Under the pieces are notes generated by a model. It had not been told where the DNA came from. It did no database searches and saw only the letters and a list, made by a program, of their open reading frames with translations. Below, piece by piece: positions 14,339 to 20,680 of a DNA stretch of 21,177 bases. The stretch is from Patescibacteria group bacterium (GTDB taxonomy: Bacteria > Patescibacteriota > Patescibacteriia > GCA-002772895): contig JAHINX010000033.1 of the NCBI GenBank assembly GCA_018895765.1, positions 1 to 21,177 on the forward strand. The letters run 5' to 3'. Numbering within the stretch: position 1 is the stretch's first letter; each line of letters opens with the position of its first letter. A program made the position numbers and the translations under genes.

Positions 14339-14704
14339 CTATAAACAATCTTTTGCCTTTAAAAGATCAAAAGGATTTATCTGTTCCCCACCCTTTATTT
14401 CATTTACCCGGCTTTCTCCTAATTTTGAAATAAAACATGCCTCAAGAGCCGGCGTAATTTTTTCTGGCAGTTTTGCTGGATCAATGCCCACTGTTCTAAG
14501 TAGCGCCTCTTGTGAATCTGTTAATCCGGGATGGTCATAATTTTGGCTCGCGCTTTCAGTATTTGCACTTGGACTACTAAAAATCGCATCTTTTATCCCA
14601 AACGGATTTTTTATCCATAAATATGCTACAAGAAGCACTATGAGTAATAAAATAGTGCCAAAAAAAGTTAGCACAATACATAAAATTTTTCCTTCGTTCT
14701 TCAT
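14339..14704 (-). CDS. Small membrane-anchored protein (121 aa), CPR-type hypothetical
   Basis: A single N-terminal membrane helix (about 8-30, ILCIVLTFFGTILLLIVLLV) is followed by a short Ser-rich linker and a small soluble domain. That domain contains HPGLTDSQEALLRTVGIDPAKLP and ITPALEACFISKLGESRVNEI, ending ...AKDCL. Two cysteines (in EACF and KDCL) could pair outside the cell. I recall this pattern as recurrent in CPR genomes without known function. It precedes the TrmH-type gene by 5 nt, which suggests shared transcription more than shared function. There is no SD; two TATAAT boxes lie about 25-45 nt upstream. Confidence 0.75.
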   Translation of the reverse strand: MKNEGKILCIVLTFFGTILLLIVLLVAYLWIKNPFGIKDAIFSSPSANTESASQNYDHPGLTDSQEALLRTVGIDPAKLPEKITPALEACFISKLGESRVNEIKGGEQINPFDLLKAKDCL

Positions 14705-14754
14705 GTGTTTATATTTAATTTATTATAATTTCATTATATCAGAAATCATTTTTA

Positions 14755-14854
14755 AAATCCCCCTCTTCCTCCTCCCTTTGGAAAAGGGAGGTTGGGAGGG
14801 ATTTATAAATAAATTATTAAATCCCCCTGTATCCCCCTTTTCCAAAGGGGGATA
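14755..14854. repeat. Two C-rich hairpins in tandem
   Basis: Hairpin A: AAATCCC/GGGATTT (14755-14804) enclosing CCTCCCTTT-GGA-AAAGGGAGG (14771-14791). Hairpin B: TATCCCCCTTT-TCC-AAAGGGGGATA (14830-14854), 11 perfect pairs. They share the C-rich style of the 484 and 8877 repeats but differ in sequence. Confidence 0.7.
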
Positions 14855-14875
14855 AGACGGGTGGGAGGTCTTTTA

Positions 14876-14957
14876 TTCTTCCTCCCTCCGCGTGTCCTTC
14901 GTAGCGCTGTATCCAGCGCGAAGAAGGATACTCGGGGGGAGGTTAGGTGGGGGGGCT
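14876..14957. repeat. C-rich palindromic repeat, copy 3 with a different tip insert
   Basis: The flanks (CCTCCCTC ... ACTCGGGGGGAGGTTAGGTG) match copy 2 at 8931-8969. Where copy 2 has only TGT, this copy carries an extra hairpin of about 40 nt (TCCTTCGTAGCGCTG...CAGCGCGAAGAAGGA). Confidence 0.7.
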
Positions 14958-14970
14958 TTTGTCAAAATTA

Positions 14971-14992
14971 AAAAAACCGCGTGAGGCGGTTT
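14971..14992 (-). terminator. Rho-independent terminator of the small-protein pair
   Basis: AAACCGC-GTGAG-GCGGTTT, 7 perfect pairs, followed on the minus strand by a T run. The stem overlaps the stop codon of the 80-aa gene. Confidence 0.8.
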
Positions 14993-15233
14993 AATGGTTA
15001 AAATCTATGTCTTCTCCCAAAGTATCCGGCAAACCCAATAGAGAAATCTCTCTGCATAAAGCATCCACCTGTTTATGAGTTATAACCTTAATTTTGTAGT
15101 AGCTTATAGTCCTTAAGACGCCTTTTGACATTGAGGTAAAGGCATGTCCCATTTTTATGTGGCTACCAAGCCACAAATGCGCATGACGAGGCAAATGGCC
15201 GCAATTACAAATCTTCGCCTTTGGATATTCCAT
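14991..15233 (-). CDS. Small CxC-x3-LPxHA protein (80 aa), paralogue of the next gene
   Basis: The N-terminus has KICNCGHLPRHAHLWLG and the C-terminus a helix with QVDALCREISLLGLP. The neighbour at 15243-15563 has KMCDCSSLPPHAYIILG and VCELLHEFEKLPLP in the same places, so the two are paralogues. The shared core is K-x-C-x-C-x3-LP-x-HA-x3-LG, whose Cys and His residues could bind a metal. AGGAG lies 6 nt before the ATG and overlaps the stop of the upstream paralogue (TAGGAG), so translation is tightly coupled. No known family comes to mind. Confidence 0.75.
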   Translation of the reverse strand: MEYPKAKICNCGHLPRHAHLWLGSHIKMGHAFTSMSKGVLRTISYYKIKVITHKQVDALCREISLLGLPDTLGEDIDFNH

Positions 15234-15242
15234 CTTTTTCTC

Positions 15243-15563
15243 CTAGTCGTCTTCTTTTAGCGGATTAATCTTGATAGCGGAGTTTTTTGGATGAAATTCG
15301 CACTCTACATCCCTTGGGCCCCGTTCCGGCAAAGGCAATTTTTCAAATTCATGCAAAAGCTCGCAAACTATTTCCTCGCCAAAAGAAGCCACTGGCTCTG
15401 CCTTCAAAAGTCCCCTACCCCAATATTTTGCGGATATTGGCGCGGACTTGAAATCACCGAGAATAATATATGCATGAGGAGGCAAAGAACTGCAATCACA
15501 CATTTTTATTTCCGGCTGGCTAAAATCAGCAAATTCTATTTTAAAGAGCGGTTTGTCTGGCAT
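15243..15563 (-). CDS. Small CxC-x3-LPxHA protein (106 aa), paralogue of the previous gene
   Basis: A 20-residue lead (MPDKPLFKIEFADFSQPEIK) precedes CDCSSLPPHAYIILGDFKSA. Then come KYWGRGLLKAEPVASFGEEI, a helix ending KLPLP, and an acidic/polar tail. AAGGAG lies 7 nt before the ATG. It begins 27 nt after the tRNA-Gln gene and is probably co-transcribed with dnaX and the tRNA. Relative to its 80-aa paralogue it has extra N- and C-terminal segments. The function is unknown; a small metal-binding protein is possible. Confidence 0.75.
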   Translation of the reverse strand: MPDKPLFKIEFADFSQPEIKMCDCSSLPPHAYIILGDFKSAPISAKYWGRGLLKAEPVASFGEEIVCELLHEFEKLPLPERGPRDVECEFHPKNSAIKINPLKEDD

Positions 15564-15589
15564 GGATCTTCTCCTTGTTATGTCCAGCG

Positions 15590-15660
15590 CTCGGGGACAG
15601 GGATTCGAACCCCGATAAACAGGTCCAGAACCTGTTGTCCTACCATTAGACGATCCCCGA
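15590..15660 (-). tRNA. tRNA-Gln (anticodon CTG)
   Basis: On the minus strand the 71-nt cloverleaf has acceptor TCGGGGA/TCCCCGA, D-arm GTCT...GGAC, anticodon stem ACAGG/CCTGT around TTCTGGA, and T-arm CGGGG-TTCGAAT-CCCTG. U1:A72 and G73 are typical glutamine identity features. CCA is not encoded. Flanking AGCGC and GCGCT extend the acceptor stem by 5 bp in the precursor. It lies 17 nt after the dnaX stop with no clear promoter, so it is likely processed from the dnaX transcript. Confidence 0.95.
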
Positions 15661-15677
15661 GCGCTAAATACAACCCG

Positions 15678-17159
15678 CTATGCCTTAAATTCATTTTCAA
15701 CGTCAATCTCATCATCAATCTCATTACTAACCTCTCCGGGCGTTTCATTAAGCTTTGCGACTATTAAAATATCTTTATTATAAACAGATTTTAGAATATT
15801 TGTCAATATTTCCCGATTCTTTCCATCTTCCAGTTTTTCCTTATGGAGTTTAAATCTTATACCTAAAAGAAGTGTTTTTCCATCAAAATCGAGCAATGTT
15901 GCGGTATTTAAAACAAAAGGAAGGGAATGATTATAGTCCTTAACTTTATTAAGAACTTCCTGCCACCTTTCTCTTATTTCTTCTAATCCTATACTATTGG
16001 GTTCCCGACTCCCGCTAGTTTTTTCTTTCGCGTTGTTTTGCGATTCTGCGGTTTCGCACTCGGTTTCGCGACTTTCTTCTCCGCAAATCTCTGCCACAGC
16101 CATCTCAAGCGGAAGTGATGGAATATCAAGATTATTTATTTCTACACGCCTGGCAAGCAAAATATCTAAAATCTTTAAAAGCCCATCTCTTTTTGCCGAT
16201 TCTGCCAAAACGCTTATCTTCTTATTTATATCAACCGGCAAAAATTCGTCATCTTGACCGGTCATTGAATAAAAAAGCGCCTTTCTTGCAATTTCAATCA
16301 CGTTGTCAAAAAAGTGCTTAAAACTTATGCCCGCCTCTCCCAAAGAAAGAATAGAAATTATGGCATTGCGACCGTCTTTATTAACCAGATATTGAAAAAA
16401 ATCCAAGGCCGCGGCAAAATCGCTTTTTGGAAGAACAATATCCGCGTCCTCATTTTTTATATCTTTTACCCCCAAGCTCAAAATCTGGCCCAACAAACTC
16501 TCGGCGTCGCGCATCCCACCCATAGAAAGATAGGCTATTCTTTCTAAAATGCTTTTATCTATTTTTATTTTCTCTTCCTCGCTGATTATCTCTAATTTTT
16601 TGACAATATCTTTTATGGTCGGCTTTCTAAAGTCAAACTTCTGGCATCTGGAAAGGATTGTCGCGGGTATTTTGTGAATTTCGGTAGTCGCAAGAACAAA
16701 AACAATGTATTCCGGAGGTTCTTCCAAGGTTTTTAAAAGAGCGTTAAAAGCCGCGCCTGAAAGCATATGTGCTTCATCTATAATAAAAATTTTATATTTT
16801 GCGCCAGCCGGAGCAAAACGGGCGTTTTCTATTATTTTATCGCGGACATCTTGAACGCCGGTATGCGAGGCGGCGTCTATCTCTACAATACTTAAAGAGT
16901 TTCCTGCCTGAAGAGCTAGGCAATTAACACATTTTCCGCATGGCTCGCTTTGGCCTTCTTTTCTTTCCGTGCAATTTAACGCTTTCGCCAAAAGACGGGC
17001 AACCGTTGTCTTGCCAATACCTCTTCCGCCAGTAAAAATATAACTGTGCACATGCTTACCGGTTGAAACCTGGTTTTCCAGCGTTTTCGTTATATGGTCC
17101 TGGCCAATAACCTCGCTAAAAAGCTTGGGACGATATTTTAGATATAATACTTGGGACAT
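15678..17159 (-). CDS. dnaX: DNA polymerase III subunit gamma/tau
   Basis: 493 aa. The clamp-loader ATPase shows Walker A GGRGIGKT (44-51), a zinc module with C63 and C74-x2-C77-x2-C80, and Walker B IIDEAH (127-131). It also has LLKTLEEPP, sensor 1 ATTE and the SRC motif (170-172). A Glu/Ser-rich linker near 375-400 precedes a C-terminal domain (LEEIRERWQEVLNKVKDYNH...) that in other bacteria contacts the polymerase or helicase. I did not find an obvious slippery site that would make a separate gamma product. The start ATG has no SD; it lies 28 nt after the upstream tRNA, and a T-rich stretch separates them. Confidence 0.95.
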   Translation of the reverse strand: MSQVLYLKYRPKLFSEVIGQDHITKTLENQVSTGKHVHSYIFTGGRGIGKTTVARLLAKALNCTERKEGQSEPCGKCVNCLALQAGNSLSIVEIDAASHTGVQDVRDKIIENARFAPAGAKYKIFIIDEAHMLSGAAFNALLKTLEEPPEYIVFVLATTEIHKIPATILSRCQKFDFRKPTIKDIVKKLEIISEEEKIKIDKSILERIAYLSMGGMRDAESLLGQILSLGVKDIKNEDADIVLPKSDFAAALDFFQYLVNKDGRNAIISILSLGEAGISFKHFFDNVIEIARKALFYSMTGQDDEFLPVDINKKISVLAESAKRDGLLKILDILLARRVEINNLDIPSLPLEMAVAEICGEESRETECETAESQNNAKEKTSGSREPNSIGLEEIRERWQEVLNKVKDYNHSLPFVLNTATLLDFDGKTLLLGIRFKLHKEKLEDGKNREILTNILKSVYNKDILIVAKLNETPGEVSNEIDDEIDVENEFKA

Positions 17160-17187
17160 AATAATATAATCTTAAAAAAAATATGTG

Positions 17188-17259
17188 TGGACCCGGCGGG
17201 AATCGAACCCGCACAACCGCCTGTCAAGAGCGGAGTGCTACCGCTAACACTACGGGCCC
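17188..17259 (-). tRNA. tRNA of uncertain identity (anticodon TGA by position; GAC if shifted one base)
   Basis: On the minus strand 72 nt fold well: acceptor GGGCCCG/CGGGTCC, D-arm GTGT-TAGCGGTA-GCAC, anticodon stem CCGCT/GGCGG around CTTGACA, 4-nt variable loop, T-arm GCGGG-TTCGATT-CCCGC, A73, no CCA. Read by position the anticodon is UGA (serine), but the long variable arm of tRNA-Ser is absent and position 37 is C, not a purine. TTGACA is what tRNA-Val(GAC) carries, shifted one base. The acceptor also has G3:U70, the classic alanine determinant. It could be a decoding tRNA of odd type, a decayed copy, or a regulatory tRNA-like element. It sits 28 nt before dnaX. Confidence 0.8.
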
Positions 17260-17273
17260 AGGCCCACGTAATC

Positions 17274-17302
17274 ATTCTAAAACAAAAAGAATCCTTTTAC
17301 AA
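17274..17302 (-). promoter_or_regulatory. Possible proximal promoter of the tRNA
   Basis: TTGTAA (17297-17302), 17-nt spacer, TAGAAT (17274-17279), with initiation about 8 nt before the tRNA. The -35 lies in the loop of the upstream hairpin. It is weaker than the distal promoter. Confidence 0.4.
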
Positions 17303-17316
17303 GGATTCTTTTTGTT
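17281..17316 (-). terminator. Perfect terminator hairpin between the strong promoter and the tRNA
   Basis: AACAAAAAGAATCC-TTTTACAA-GGATTCTTTTTGTT, two exact 14-nt arms. On the minus strand the stem ends in TTCTTTTTGTTTT. It would either end a short RNA made from the promoter at 17364-17392, or act as an attenuator before the tRNA and dnaX. Confidence 0.8.
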
Positions 17317-17357
17317 GACAGGCGGTTAATACCCGTAATATTGGGTAGCTGCTCTTA
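17281..17357 (-). ncRNA. Predicted small RNA/leader antisense to the adjacent tRNA anticodon arm
   Basis: From the strong promoter to the hairpin terminator gives an RNA of about 75 nt with no ORF. It holds a small hairpin (TACCC/GGGTA, 17330-17347). Then comes AACCGCCTGTCAA (17315-17327), exactly complementary over 13 nt to the tRNA segment at 17215-17227, which covers the anticodon loop and the 3' half of its stem. The complementarity is directly visible; that the RNA exists and pairs is inference. Confidence 0.5.
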
Positions 17358-17363
17358 TATAAA

Positions 17364-17392
17364 ATAATAACACAAAAAATACTTTTTGTCAA
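17364..17392 (-). promoter_or_regulatory. Strong promoter upstream of the small RNA/tRNA/dnaX
   Basis: TTGACA (17387-17392), 17-nt spacer, TATTAT (17364-17369), with TGT before the -10. It begins 3 nt past the stop codon of the 188-aa gene. Confidence 0.85.
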
Positions 17393-17394
17393 AT

Positions 17395-17961
17395 TCAGAT
17401 TCCTACTTCCTCATTCTTAATAATATTCTCAACTGCTGCCCATTTTGCAGGAGCATCTTCCGGAAGCAAAAAAGCAACCTTATCTCCCGTCTGCCCCTTA
17501 AAATAAGTCGCGCTTGCTTTTAGAACGCGCCATTTTTCCGATTCTGTCGCTACCCAATATTCATCCTGATCTTCATCAACAATCAACTCTCCCGTGAACC
17601 GCCTTCTCGGTACAGGCTTAATTTGTTTATAAATAAAATTTCCAGAGGGCGTGACAGTTAATTTCAAAATATCCCCTTCTAATAATTTTGATTTTGAAGC
17701 ATAATTTTGGGGCATATTATATGATGCGCCGTCGGAACCTATCATTTTGTCTCCGGCAAAAACGCCTTCTATAATTTTCCCGGTACCTGCATTTTCTTGC
17801 CCGCTTTTTATTTTCATTCTTAACTGCTCTACCCCTTCATCTCCGCCTAAAATATTTATCGCGCTTTCCAATCCTGTTTTTAAATCGGATAAAATCTTAA
17901 GCAACACCTGGCTTTTATCAATTTCAGGAATTATGTCTTGATTTTTATTTTCTTCTTCCAT
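17395..17961 (-). CDS. CPR-type hypothetical protein (188 aa) downstream of the ATPase gene
   Basis: An acidic, helical N-terminus (DKSQVLLKILSDLKTGLESAINIL) is followed by a beta-rich region. That region contains GKIIEGVFAGDKMIGSDGASYNMPQNYASKSKLLEGDILKLTVTPSGNFIYKQI and later YFKGQTGDKVAFLLP...KWAAVENI. I recall proteins of this pattern in CPR genomes without assigned function. The beta part, with repeated GD and L.V turns, could be an OB-like or barrel fold, but this is a guess. No signal peptide. It starts 66 nt after the ATPase gene and is probably in one operon with it. No clear SD. Confidence 0.7.
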   Translation of the reverse strand: MEEENKNQDIIPEIDKSQVLLKILSDLKTGLESAINILGGDEGVEQLRMKIKSGQENAGTGKIIEGVFAGDKMIGSDGASYNMPQNYASKSKLLEGDILKLTVTPSGNFIYKQIKPVPRRRFTGELIVDEDQDEYWVATESEKWRVLKASATYFKGQTGDKVAFLLPEDAPAKWAAVENIIKNEEVGI

Positions 17962-18027
17962 GTCTTTGTTTTTAATTTTTTATATTTTTTCAATTGGTCA
18001 TTGGGATTTGGGGCTTGGTCATTTATA

Positions 18028-20520
18028 TTATATTCTCGTTCTCTTTTTAATTTCAAGCTCAACCAGTTTTCTATTTTTTCCATATTTCAAACGCGCCAAT
18101 TGCATTATTTTTTCACCCAATATCTGGTTAGAAAGCGGAAGCGGAAGTGTTTGCATACTAAATGGCCTGGAGGCCGTATTTTCTATCAACAATTTTATAT
18201 ATGCATTCCGGCTTTCTACATTTATAAGATCGCGCGCGCTAAAAACAGGAGCAAACTCTCTTTCTAGATATTCAGCATCATCTGCGCCAATACGAAATGC
18301 TACCATTGTTCCGGCATTACCGAAAACAGCATCCCGGATTGAAGTATCACCGCTTTTTGTGAGCTGTCCGATATATTGATGGGCGATAATAAGTCCGAGT
18401 CCGTATTTTCTGGCTTCCGATAAAATAATAGAAATGCTGTCGGTTGTATAGTTTTGAAATTCGTCAATATACAGATAAAACGACTTGCGTTCTTCTTCTG
18501 ACAAATCCGCCCGGGAAAGAGCGGCTGCCAAAATTTTCCCAACAATGATAAGACCCAAAAGATAAGAATTTAATTCACCGATTTTTCCTTTTGAAAGATT
18601 GACTATAATTATTTTTCTATTATCCATTGCTTCACGAAAATTGAAAGCCGAGTTTTGCTGTCCGATAATGGGGCGCATTGTTTCGTTGGAAATAAATTGA
18701 TTTAATTTTGAAGTAATATAAGGAACCATGTTTGCCAGCGCCGCCTCTCCGCCCGCTTTTTCCGCCTCTTTTGTCCAAAAATCATACACAAGCTGGTCGT
18801 GACATTTGCTTAATTTATATTTTCTAAAATCCGCATCTGCCAAAACTTTTGATATTTCCATTAAAGTTGAGCCGGATTCAGGGTCTTCCATAATTAGAAG
18901 CATCGCGTTTCTTATATATTGCTCAAACATTGGTCCACCCGTTGACTTCAGATCATAGAGCTTATCCAATATATTTATCATTTCATTTATAACAAAGGTT
19001 TTTTGTTCCGGATAATTGGCGTCATATTCAAGCAAATTAAGACCCATCGGCCTTTTCAAATCAGCAGGATTGAAATAAATCAGGTCTTCTGCGCGTTCTT
19101 TTGGTATATGGCTTATCAGGTCCTCGGCCAAATCACCATGAGGATCTATCACACAAATCCCTTTTCCACTTTTAATATCCTGAATGGCCATATATTTTTG
19201 AAAATGCGATTTTCCAGTTCCCGACCTGCCAATAACATACATATGCCGCAAGCGGTCTGCCGGCTTAATGAAAACGGTTTTTTTCTGCCCTCTAAAAACC
19301 GACTCGCCAAGTATCGTTCCATCTTCTGGTAAATTATTTGGCGGAGGCGCCTGTCTGGCGAAAAGCCAGGCAATATTAGGCGTTTCAGTGTCCGGAAGTG
19401 GAAAATGAAAGATACTTGAAAGCTCTTCAGTATTCAAAATTATAGAATATTTTGAATTAAAGCTTCTAAAAATAAAATCACGGGCCGTCTTGATAACGCT
19501 TGGTATTGATTTTATGAATGTGTTTCCATATTGATATGAGCTATAGTGCGAAAAAGCGTTAACTATATTTGAGGCATATCCGCTTGCTATGGCCTCGGTC
19601 TCAGCAGAAACGACAACTCTAATATTTGCCTCTACTCCCGCTTTTGTGGATTTTTCATCCAATGCCCGGACCATTTCTTCTTCCAAGGGAGAAAGGCGAT
19701 ATTGGGCCTCTGCCTCTTTCTTTTTCACAGCGCCACCTGTTTTGAAAACTGACCATGCCTGTCCCCACAAAGTCATTTCGCTCAAAACCTGCGAAATTTT
19801 TTTGCCTTGCTGAACTTCTTGAGCAACGCGCTGTCCTTTTTTTCTCCATTTTTCACCAGCCGGCCTCATAACAATCTGTATAGCGGCTCCATCCTCTTTT
19901 TTTATTTTTGAAAAAACGGTCAAAAGCGAATTTAATGGATCTGATTCCATTTTTTTATATGTTTTTATAGGAAAAAAACTTGGTCGCCTAAATTTTAGAT
20001 AACCCGCTTTTACCACTCCGCGGGGAGAAAAAATATTATAGTCAGGCGTCTTTTCAACCTGAGCATAAGGAAATTGCGCCAAAACCTGTTCTTCCAGATA
20101 ATCTGCATATCGCGCCGGAGTCGCTACATAAAACCAAATCAACCCCTTTTCTACAACTATTTCAAAAGAAAAAATATCGTGCCTTCCATAAACAATTGAA
20201 TGAAAATTTGATTCTGGTTTAAGCCCGCCGATTGCGGAAAACAGATTTTCCATGACTGCGACATCCTCTTGGATTTCTGCCAATGATTTTGTGCGGTCTT
20301 GTTCTCCTTTTTTTTCAGCCGACTCTTTTGGCATGAAAATTTTGAATATCTTGATGCGCGAGGCAAGCTCGGCCTTGTGCTTTTTTCTAAGCGCGGATAT
20401 TGTTATGGCAATGGCTCCGATTATAAAAAATAAAATAAAAAGCCAAAAGAAAAGCACGGGCGCCCAAGCGCTTGCAAATAAATTTTGAATTTGTTGCTGA
20501 ATAAAATCTAAAAAAATCAT
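18028..20520 (-). CDS. Membrane-anchored VirD4/TraD/HerA-like ATPase
   Basis: 830 aa from ATG 20520; a GTG at 20538 is in frame but belongs to a repeat end. One membrane segment at about 16-44 (WAPVLFFWLFILFFIIGAIAI) is followed by a large region of about 380 residues without a known motif. The ATPase domain has Walker A GRSGTGKS (431-438), VIDPHGDLAEDL (459 on), KIIIVNLSKGKIG, Walker B YLYIDEFQNYTT (683 on) and IIAHQY. These match the TraD/VirD4 coupling-protein and HerA-type pumps, which move DNA or protein. No relaxase, VirB4 or mating-pair genes are nearby, so conjugation is not indicated. In CPR such genes are common chromosomal loci, perhaps for DNA uptake or secretion. Confidence 0.85.
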   Translation of the reverse strand: MIFLDFIQQQIQNLFASAWAPVLFFWLFILFFIIGAIAITISALRKKHKAELASRIKIFKIFMPKESAEKKGEQDRTKSLAEIQEDVAVMENLFSAIGGLKPESNFHSIVYGRHDIFSFEIVVEKGLIWFYVATPARYADYLEEQVLAQFPYAQVEKTPDYNIFSPRGVVKAGYLKFRRPSFFPIKTYKKMESDPLNSLLTVFSKIKKEDGAAIQIVMRPAGEKWRKKGQRVAQEVQQGKKISQVLSEMTLWGQAWSVFKTGGAVKKKEAEAQYRLSPLEEEMVRALDEKSTKAGVEANIRVVVSAETEAIASGYASNIVNAFSHYSSYQYGNTFIKSIPSVIKTARDFIFRSFNSKYSIILNTEELSSIFHFPLPDTETPNIAWLFARQAPPPNNLPEDGTILGESVFRGQKKTVFIKPADRLRHMYVIGRSGTGKSHFQKYMAIQDIKSGKGICVIDPHGDLAEDLISHIPKERAEDLIYFNPADLKRPMGLNLLEYDANYPEQKTFVINEMINILDKLYDLKSTGGPMFEQYIRNAMLLIMEDPESGSTLMEISKVLADADFRKYKLSKCHDQLVYDFWTKEAEKAGGEAALANMVPYITSKLNQFISNETMRPIIGQQNSAFNFREAMDNRKIIIVNLSKGKIGELNSYLLGLIIVGKILAAALSRADLSEEERKSFYLYIDEFQNYTTDSISIILSEARKYGLGLIIAHQYIGQLTKSGDTSIRDAVFGNAGTMVAFRIGADDAEYLEREFAPVFSARDLINVESRNAYIKLLIENTASRPFSMQTLPLPLSNQILGEKIMQLARLKYGKNRKLVELEIKKRTRI

Positions 20521-20529
20521 AATTTTTTT

Positions 20530-20644
20530 GGATTTCACGAATGGCGATTACGCCCACCGATGACACTAATCACGAATAACCGCGATGCTATTAGCGATTC
20601 GTGTAATTAGTAGCGCGACCGCAGGGAGCGCATTAGTGAAATCC
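20530..20644. repeat. 115-bp nested imperfect palindrome
   Basis: The ends GGATTTCACGAATG (20530-20543) and CATTAGTGAAATCC (20631-20644) pair at 13 of 14 positions. Inside, ACTAATCACGAAT and ATTCGTGTAATTAGT form a second stem. It separates the 154-aa gene from the ATPase gene. The wording (TTCACTAAT, ATTCGTG) is typical of dispersed non-coding repeats. Confidence 0.7.
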
Positions 20645-20645
20645 T

Positions 20646-20680
20646 CAGCTAATAGAAAAATACTATTTTTCTATTAGCTG
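20646..20680. repeat. Perfect palindrome spanning the stop codon of the 154-aa gene
   Basis: CAGCTAATAGAAAAAT and its exact complement (16 nt each) are separated by 3 nt. The TAG stop (20663-20665) lies across the loop. The post-stop sequence is an inverted copy of the last five codons. Confidence 0.85.

Noticed and set aside
15291..15767. 158-codon plus-strand frame across the small-protein gene and tRNA-Gln
   Set aside because: It runs antisense through a tRNA and a well-supported small gene and resembles no protein family.
17188..17259. tRNA on the plus strand
   Set aside because: The GGTTCGATTCC T-arm and acceptor pairing with A73 read correctly only on the minus strand.
18028..20520. 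Evidence of an integrated conjugative element
   Set aside because: Only the coupling-type ATPase is present; there is no relaxase, VirB4, integrase or att-like direct repeat, and the flanking genes are chromosomal core genes.
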